This document shows, in pieces, positions 60,026 through 64,000 of a stretch of 64,000 nt of DNA; the stretch's first letter is position 1; each line of letters begins with the position of its first letter. The notes beneath the pieces were generated by a model. The model ran no database searches, was not told where the DNA came from, and saw only the letters and a program-made list of their open reading frames with translations. Made by a program: the position numbers and the translations under genes. The stretch comes from Alteraurantiacibacter aestuarii. Its GTDB lineage: Bacteria > Pseudomonadota > Alphaproteobacteria > Sphingomonadales > Sphingomonadaceae. The stretch spans positions 434,001 to 498,000 of the forward strand of contig NZ_WTYY01000002.1 of assembly GCF_009827405.1 (NCBI RefSeq). Reading direction: 5' to 3'.

Positions 60026-61237
60026 TCATGGAAGGGCGTCAAGATAGCTCTCGACAGCTTCGGGATCGAAGGTGCGACCATCGAAGAAACTGTTTGCCGA
60101 CAGGGTTATAGAACCCTGCTGAGTACCCACTTGTGTCAACTGGGTGACACTGCCCTCAACCTTTGAATTGGCGGCGGGCAAATCGTCTCCCGTATCGCTC
60201 AGGGCAGAGCGATAGATGTCGGGACGGAACACCTGACGGGCCTTTTCGGCATCGGAAGAATCGAAGCTGAGCTGATCCCAGCGGACCATCTGCGAGTACA
60301 GCCAGGCGGCCTGGCTGACCCACGGGAAATTGGCCGCTTCGCTATGCTGGAACATGAAATCGGGAAAGTGCACCGGGTTCGCCCCGTGGGTGAGGACAAG
60401 GCGATCCGAAATGGCCCGCGCGATCAGCTTTTCATCCGCATCGAGATAGCTCTGGCGCGCCAGAATCCGGGCGTTCAGGGCGAAATTCTCAGGGTCGACA
60501 AAGTGCTTTCCGGCGCGGCGCATGGCGCGGATCAGGCCTTCGGTCTGCGGCCGCAATTCATCCAGCCGGGCCTCTCTCATGGCCAGCACCTTTTCCACCC
60601 CGCGCCGCCAGATCTGCGCCGTGGCCAGCACGATCGTGCCCACGTCGCGCTCCACGCACAGGCTGTTCCACGGCTCTCCCACACAGGCTCCGTCGATCTC
60701 TCCACTGGCCAGCGCATCGGCCACGAACGGCGGCGCCACGGTGAGGATTTCGACGTCCTCATCGGGCCGGATTCCCGACGCCGCCAGCCAGTAGCGCAAT
60801 TTGTGATTGTGGCTGGAATAGCGGTGCACCACGCCAAAGCGCAGCTTGCGGCCCGCCGCCTTGCGCTCGGCCGCTTCAACTTTCAACTTCGCACCCAATG
60901 TCACCGGATTGGCGTAAGCCCCTGGCGTAGCGATCTTTTCTGCCAGCACCTTGGCCAGAGTCACGCCATTGCCATTGAGGCCGAGCACGAACGGCGCCAC
61001 CAGTTTCTGGGCTGGCCGCCCAAGGCCCAGCGTTGTCGCAATCGCCAGCGGGGCGAGCATGTGCGCGGCATCGGTGTGCCCATACAGCAGCCTGTCGAGA
61101 ACGGTTGCCCAGCTGACATCCTTGACGAAACTGAGCTTCACGCCCTCGTCCTCGGCAAAGCCGTGCTCATGCGCCAGAATGGGCAGGCAGGCATCCACAA
61201 GCGGGAGAAATCCGATGGTCAGTTCGCCTGAAGCCAT
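60026..61237 (-). CDS. nasS: Nitrate/nitrite sensor protein NasS
   Basis: A 403-residue soluble relative of NrtA without a signal peptide (SGELTIGFLPLVDACLPILAHEHGFAEDEGV; YGHTDAAHMLAPLAIATTLGLG; ACVGEPWNSLCVERDVG). NasS binds nitrate or nitrite and, when empty, sequesters the antiterminator NasT. ATG 61237 is used; a TTG two codons earlier overlaps the nasT TGA. It is directly after nasT and before nrtA, the order seen in Paracoccus- and rhizobia-like nitrate operons. Confidence 0.88.
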   Translation of the reverse strand: MASGELTIGFLPLVDACLPILAHEHGFAEDEGVKLSFVKDVSWATVLDRLLYGHTDAAHMLAPLAIATTLGLGRPAQKLVAPFVLGLNGNGVTLAKVLAEKIATPGAYANPVTLGAKLKVEAAERKAAGRKLRFGVVHRYSSHNHKLRYWLAASGIRPDEDVEILTVAPPFVADALASGEIDGACVGEPWNSLCVERDVGTIVLATAQIWRRGVEKVLAMREARLDELRPQTEGLIRAMRRAGKHFVDPENFALNARILARQSYLDADEKLIARAISDRLVLTHGANPVHFPDFMFQHSEAANFPWVSQAAWLYSQMVRWDQLSFDSSDAEKARQVFRPDIYRSALSDTGDDLPAANSKVEGSVTQLTQVGTQQGSITLSANSFFDGRTFDPEAVESYLDALP

Positions 61238-61239
61238 GC

Positions 61240-61818
61240 TCAATTATCTCCCATCAGTTCAGCGGCAGTCACGACCGCTTCTGCAATATCGACGATCTTC
61301 TTGCTGGACGACATCGCCTTGCGTCGCAGCTCGCCATAGGCTTCCGGCTCGGTCACGCGCCTGGAATCCATCAGGATGCGCTTGGCCTTGTCGATCAGTT
61401 CACGCTCGGCCAGTTTTCCCTTGGCCTCCACCAGGTCCGATTGCAGGCGCGCAAAGGCATTGAAACGCCGCACAGCGAGGTCGAGCAGGGGCCGAATGCG
61501 ATTGCTGGAAAGGCCATCCACCACATAGGCAGACACGCCCGCATCGATGGAGGCGGCGATGGCCGCATCGTCGCTTTCATCCACAAACATGGCGATTGGC
61601 CGGGCCAGTGCCCGGCTGACGGCGAAGTATTCCTCCAGCACGTCACGCGAGGGATTGCCCAGGTCGATCAGCACGATATCGGGCCCGATCAGTTCGATCT
61701 GGGCCAGCAGACCTTCGCGTTTGGTGAGGATGAAAACCTCGCGATTGTCGAGTTCGACCAGGCCTTCCTCGATGATCGAGGCGCGCGCCGGGCTTTCATC
61801 AACGATGGCGATTTTCAT
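61240..61818 (-). CDS. nasT: ANTAR-domain transcription antiterminator NasT
   Basis: A 192-residue response-regulator-like protein: receiver-like fold (KIAIVDESPARASIIEEGL, DIVLIDLGNPSRDVLEEYF) and ANTAR RNA-binding domain at the C-terminus (LAERELIDKAKRILMDSRRVTEPEAYGELRRKAMSSSKKIVDIAEAVV). NasT binds hairpins in nas leaders and prevents termination when NasS has ligand. ATG 61818 is the start of the receiver; the longer frame to 61869 crosses the motif at 61828. TGA overlaps the TTG start region of nasS. Confidence 0.9.
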   Translation of the reverse strand: MKIAIVDESPARASIIEEGLVELDNREVFILTKREGLLAQIELIGPDIVLIDLGNPSRDVLEEYFAVSRALARPIAMFVDESDDAAIAASIDAGVSAYVVDGLSSNRIRPLLDLAVRRFNAFARLQSDLVEAKGKLAERELIDKAKRILMDSRRVTEPEAYGELRRKAMSSSKKIVDIAEAVVTAAELMGDN

Positions 61819-61827
61819 GCCAATATA

Positions 61828-61840
61828 TTGCACCGCAACA
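61828..61840. promoter_or_regulatory. Shared nitrate-regulon motif, nasT copy
   Basis: TTGCACCGCAACA ten bases before the nasT ATG, flanked by AATATA as in the nirB copy (18 bases identical). Unlike nirB and nrtA there is no room for a leader here, so nasT is probably not attenuated. Confidence 0.5.
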
Positions 61841-61886
61841 TTAGTGTGCACAAGCAGCAAAAGCGACAAAAGTCAGAAAAGCGACA

Positions 61887-62288
61887 TCACGTGGTCCACA
61901 CGCTGCCATTCGTGCGGCTGTGGAGATGGCTTTCCAGCGTGGAACTGGCGAGGTTGCCAAGGCCGTTGAGCGATGCGGCAATGCGGGCATCGATGGTAGC
62001 TGCGGCAACACCGTCCTGAATGGCACCGCCCAAAGCGGCCGAATAGTCGATCAGGAAGTCATTGTCCGCGACCACGACGGTACCGCCATTGTTGGTGGTG
62101 GTCACGTTGTCGCCATTGACCTTCACACCGTCGTTATCATCAACATTGATGCTGCCGGTATCGGTAACAGTGAGCGAATCATCGACGAGCACCACGACCG
62201 GCGATGTGACTTCATTGTCGACCGCCTGCGTTGCCGTCTGCGTTGCCGCCTGCGCCGCAAGGCTGAAACCGCCGATTGCGCCAGTCAC
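61887..62288 (-). CDS. Small secreted-looking protein of unknown function
   Basis: A 133-residue product if started at GTG 62288. Reading ten codons upstream gives KLAIGTCLV before the GTG, which together with TGAIGGFSLAAQAAT would be a good signal peptide, but that stretch has no start codon and follows a stop; a base change may have broken the true start. The mature part is Asp/Val/Thr-rich with a short repeat-like VDDSLTVTDTGSINVDDNDGVKVNGD stretch and a helical C-terminus. No family recognised. Divergence from nasT unclear; it lies upstream on the same strand. Confidence 0.4.
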   Translation of the reverse strand: MTGAIGGFSLAAQAATQTATQAVDNEVTSPVVVLVDDSLTVTDTGSINVDDNDGVKVNGDNVTTTNNGGTVVVADNDFLIDYSAALGGAIQDGVAAATIDARIAASLNGLGNLASSTLESHLHSRTNGSVWTT

Positions 62289-62472
62289 AAGGCATGTTCC
62301 GATGGCAAGCTTGCTTTACCCAGAAAACCGGTGGTTGGCAGCGCCATCACGGCGGTCTGGGAGCATTGCCCGGGGCCCTGCGTGATGGAAAATTTCAGCA
62401 TTACCTATCAAAGTTGGGCCGCATGCCGGGGCCTTGCAGGTTGCACTTGTCTGTCAGGTATCGGCTGCGCGG

Positions 62473-64000
62473 TCAGAAGCTCCAGCGCAGCCAGGCGCTG
62501 GCGGAAAAGCTGCTTGCGCCATTGGCAAGATAGGCGCCCCCTTCGCCGCCCACGGAGATAGTATCGCTCAGGTCGAAACTTGCCGTTCCGTCGAGGAGCA
62601 GGCCCTTGTCGCCGCCGCGTGCCGGCAGGATGGAAAAGTCCCGCGGTGATCCGGCAAGCCGCAGGCTGGCGAGCATGTTGTCACTATCCTGCCCGGCATA
62701 GCGGGCATCCAGCAGCAGGCGCGTGCCATCGGCGTTGAAGGAAATGAACCCGCCAGCCGCATAGCGCATCCGCCGATCGGAAAAGCCGCCGCTCGATAGC
62801 GACAATGCGCCCGCTCCACTTTCGCTGAAACTACCGATCCGGGCCGATGCATGGTCAAGGCCCAGCGATGGCCCGATGGCCCAGCCATCCATGTCCACAC
62901 CGTAACGCAGATCGATCGAAGCGGCGGTAAAGCTGCTGTCCACCTGCGCGCTGGCGGTGCGGTTGAGCGCCCCCACGGTGATGGCGCGCTGGCTGTTGCC
63001 ATCGAGCTGCGCATAGGAGGCGGCCGCGCTCAGGCTGACGCCCGCGCCCAGATCGCCATAGCGGGCAAATCCGCCGACGAACCAGCCGTCCAGCTGTGCG
63101 CGCGAACGGCGATCGTCATTGGTCACATCGGCCTGATTCCAGCCGCCGCTGATGCCGATGGCCCAGCTGTCCGACGGTCCGTGATAGTCGATCCCCAGCT
63201 CAAGCGCCTCACCATTGCGGGTGAAGCGGGCGCCATTGCCATCACCGGCCACTCTTGTGCGGCCGATCTGCCCCGATGCCCACGCATCCCAGCCTTGCGC
63301 GCCCGGCTCCAGCCCGCGCCGCAGCATGGCCGCGCCGCGCTCCAGCGCCGCCTGCTGGCCCGATGCCACGATATCGGCATAGATCTCGCCGGAAGCGGAA
63401 TCGAAGGCCGCCCGGGCACTTGCCGCGTCCAGAGGCAGGATGGCGTTATAGACCGCCAGACTGTCCGATCCGCTGGTCTGGCCGAGCTCCATCAGCCCCA
63501 GCGACGCCTGCCGCTGGTTGAAGGTCAGCGCCACATCGGGGAAAGTCAGCACCTGTTCCAGCGTCAGGAATGCCGTGGACGAGGTGTAGCCAAGGGTGAA
63601 ATCGAGGAAGGCGGAATTCTCGCTCAGGCCTGCGAACGTGCCGCTCAGCCCTTCCCCGCCCTCGGCAATCACGAAGGTCGAGCCATCGGTATAGGCCTGT
63701 TCCGGATCGAGCAGGTTTATCACCACGGTCCCGCCTTCGATGATCACATCGTCATCGGCGTAAACCCGGTCACTCGCTCCGCTGGCGGCCAGATCGACCT
63801 GATACGTCGATCCCGCGCGGAAGATGGCGTTGCCCAGCACGTTGAAAGTGGCCGTTCCCGTTCCCGGTGCGATCTCCCCTGCCAGATTCAGATTGCCGAC
63901 GGTGCCGTTGCCGGTGAGCGTGGTGCTGGCGGATGTGACCAGCCCTGCTCCCAGCAGGGTGGAGCCGATCTGCCCGGTCAGATTGATGCCACCTGCGGTC
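62473..64000 (-). CDS. Autotransporter, C-terminal part with beta-barrel, 5'-truncated
   Basis: The 3' end of a type V autotransporter; the frame stays open to base 64000, so the N-terminus and most of the passenger lie outside the window. The visible passenger end has NLTGQIGSTLLGAG-type beta-helix turns (at 63850-64000) and GNAIFRAGSTYQVDLAASGASD. The autotransporter barrel starts about 290 residues from the end (WDAWASGQIGRTRVAGDGNGARFTRNGEALELGIDYHGPSDSWAIGISGGWNQADV) and finishes in SASAWLRWSF with the terminal Phe for outer membrane insertion. Function of the passenger unknown. Confidence 0.85.
   Translation of the reverse strand, partial: TAGGINLTGQIGSTLLGAGLVTSASTTLTGNGTVGNLNLAGEIAPGTGTATFNVLGNAIFRAGSTYQVDLAASGASDRVYADDDVIIEGGTVVINLLDPEQAYTDGSTFVIAEGGEGLSGTFAGLSENSAFLDFTLGYTSSTAFLTLEQVLTFPDVALTFNQRQASLGLMELGQTSGSDSLAVYNAILPLDAASARAAFDSASGEIYADIVASGQQAALERGAAMLRRGLEPGAQGWDAWASGQIGRTRVAGDGNGARFTRNGEALELGIDYHGPSDSWAIGISGGWNQADVTNDDRRSRAQLDGWFVGGFARYGDLGAGVSLSAAASYAQLDGNSQRAITVGALNRTASAQVDSSFTAASIDLRYGVDMDGWAIGPSLGLDHASARIGSFSESGAGALSLSSGGFSDRRMRYAAGGFISFNADGTRLLLDARYAGQDSDNMLASLRLAGSPRDFSILPARGGDKGLLLDGTASFDLSDTISVGGEGGAYLANGASSFSASAWLRWSF

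Noticed and set aside
1..64000. CRISPR arrays, tRNA or rRNA genes
   Set aside because: No regularly spaced repeats of CRISPR type and no tRNA/rRNA signatures were noticed on reading; the only short repeats are those listed.

Overview
The window is GC-rich, gene-dense chromosomal DNA of an alphaproteobacterium, most likely a sphingomonad (Erythrobacteraceae/Sphingomonadaceae type). Supporting this are a large TonB-dependent receptor with sphingomonad-style neighbours, a PmtA lipid methyltransferase, a NasS/NasT nitrate system, FecR/CHASE2 genes and RHS core text typical of the group. The assignment is inference from gene content; no rRNA or tRNA gene was seen.

Layout. 1-3.5 kb: a truncated class III aminotransferase, a DUF962/Mpo1-like membrane protein, a PmtA-type methyltransferase and a lysophospholipase-like hydrolase. 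3.6-24.5 kb (minus strand): one tightly coupled operon of 17 genes for a contractile injection system (phage-tail-like, no capsid genes). It holds sheath, tube, DUF4255 cap-like protein, AAA+ ATPase, CIS tube/LysM adaptor proteins, gpD-like hub, gp5-like spike, gp25, two baseplate J-like proteins and a tail protein I. Inside it lie two cargo candidates: a Tle1/DUF2235-like phospholipase (14543-15646) and a nuclease-like protein (15707-16729). The first gene is preceded by a strikingly AT-rich leader (about 24.5-24.9 kb). The largest baseplate protein carries an inserted beta-propeller.

25-35 kb: a dctA / esterase / TonB receptor / M14 carboxypeptidase operon, with the divergent two-component pair dctB-dctD. 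The DctD-like regulator has lost GAFTGA, and a perfect palindrome lies between the two operons. 35-41 kb: a two-subunit cupin dioxygenase resembling hydroquinone 1,2-dioxygenase, a glutathione transferase, two SDRs and an MFS carrier, then a truncated GST and a RAYT transposase remnant.

41.2-43.9 kb: a toxin-tip graveyard. Two orphan RHS cores (a 144-bp repeat) lead to a phospholipase A2 tip with small membrane proteins (candidate immunity), and to a frameshifted PD-(D/E)XK-like nuclease tip with an intact neighbour (candidate immunity). 50-bp RAYT-type repeats flank the first module. 43.9-47.6 kb: CHASE2 adenylate cyclase, FecR-domain protein and a small periplasmic protein.

47.7-61.8 kb (all minus strand): a complete nitrate assimilation region, nasT-nasS-nrtA-nrtB-nrtCD-porin-nirB-nirD-nasA-cobA. 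nirB and nrtA each have a leader with an intrinsic terminator and a shared upstream motif at the same spacing, the layout expected for NasT antitermination. 61.9-64 kb: a small secreted-looking protein and the 3' part of an autotransporter cut by the window end.
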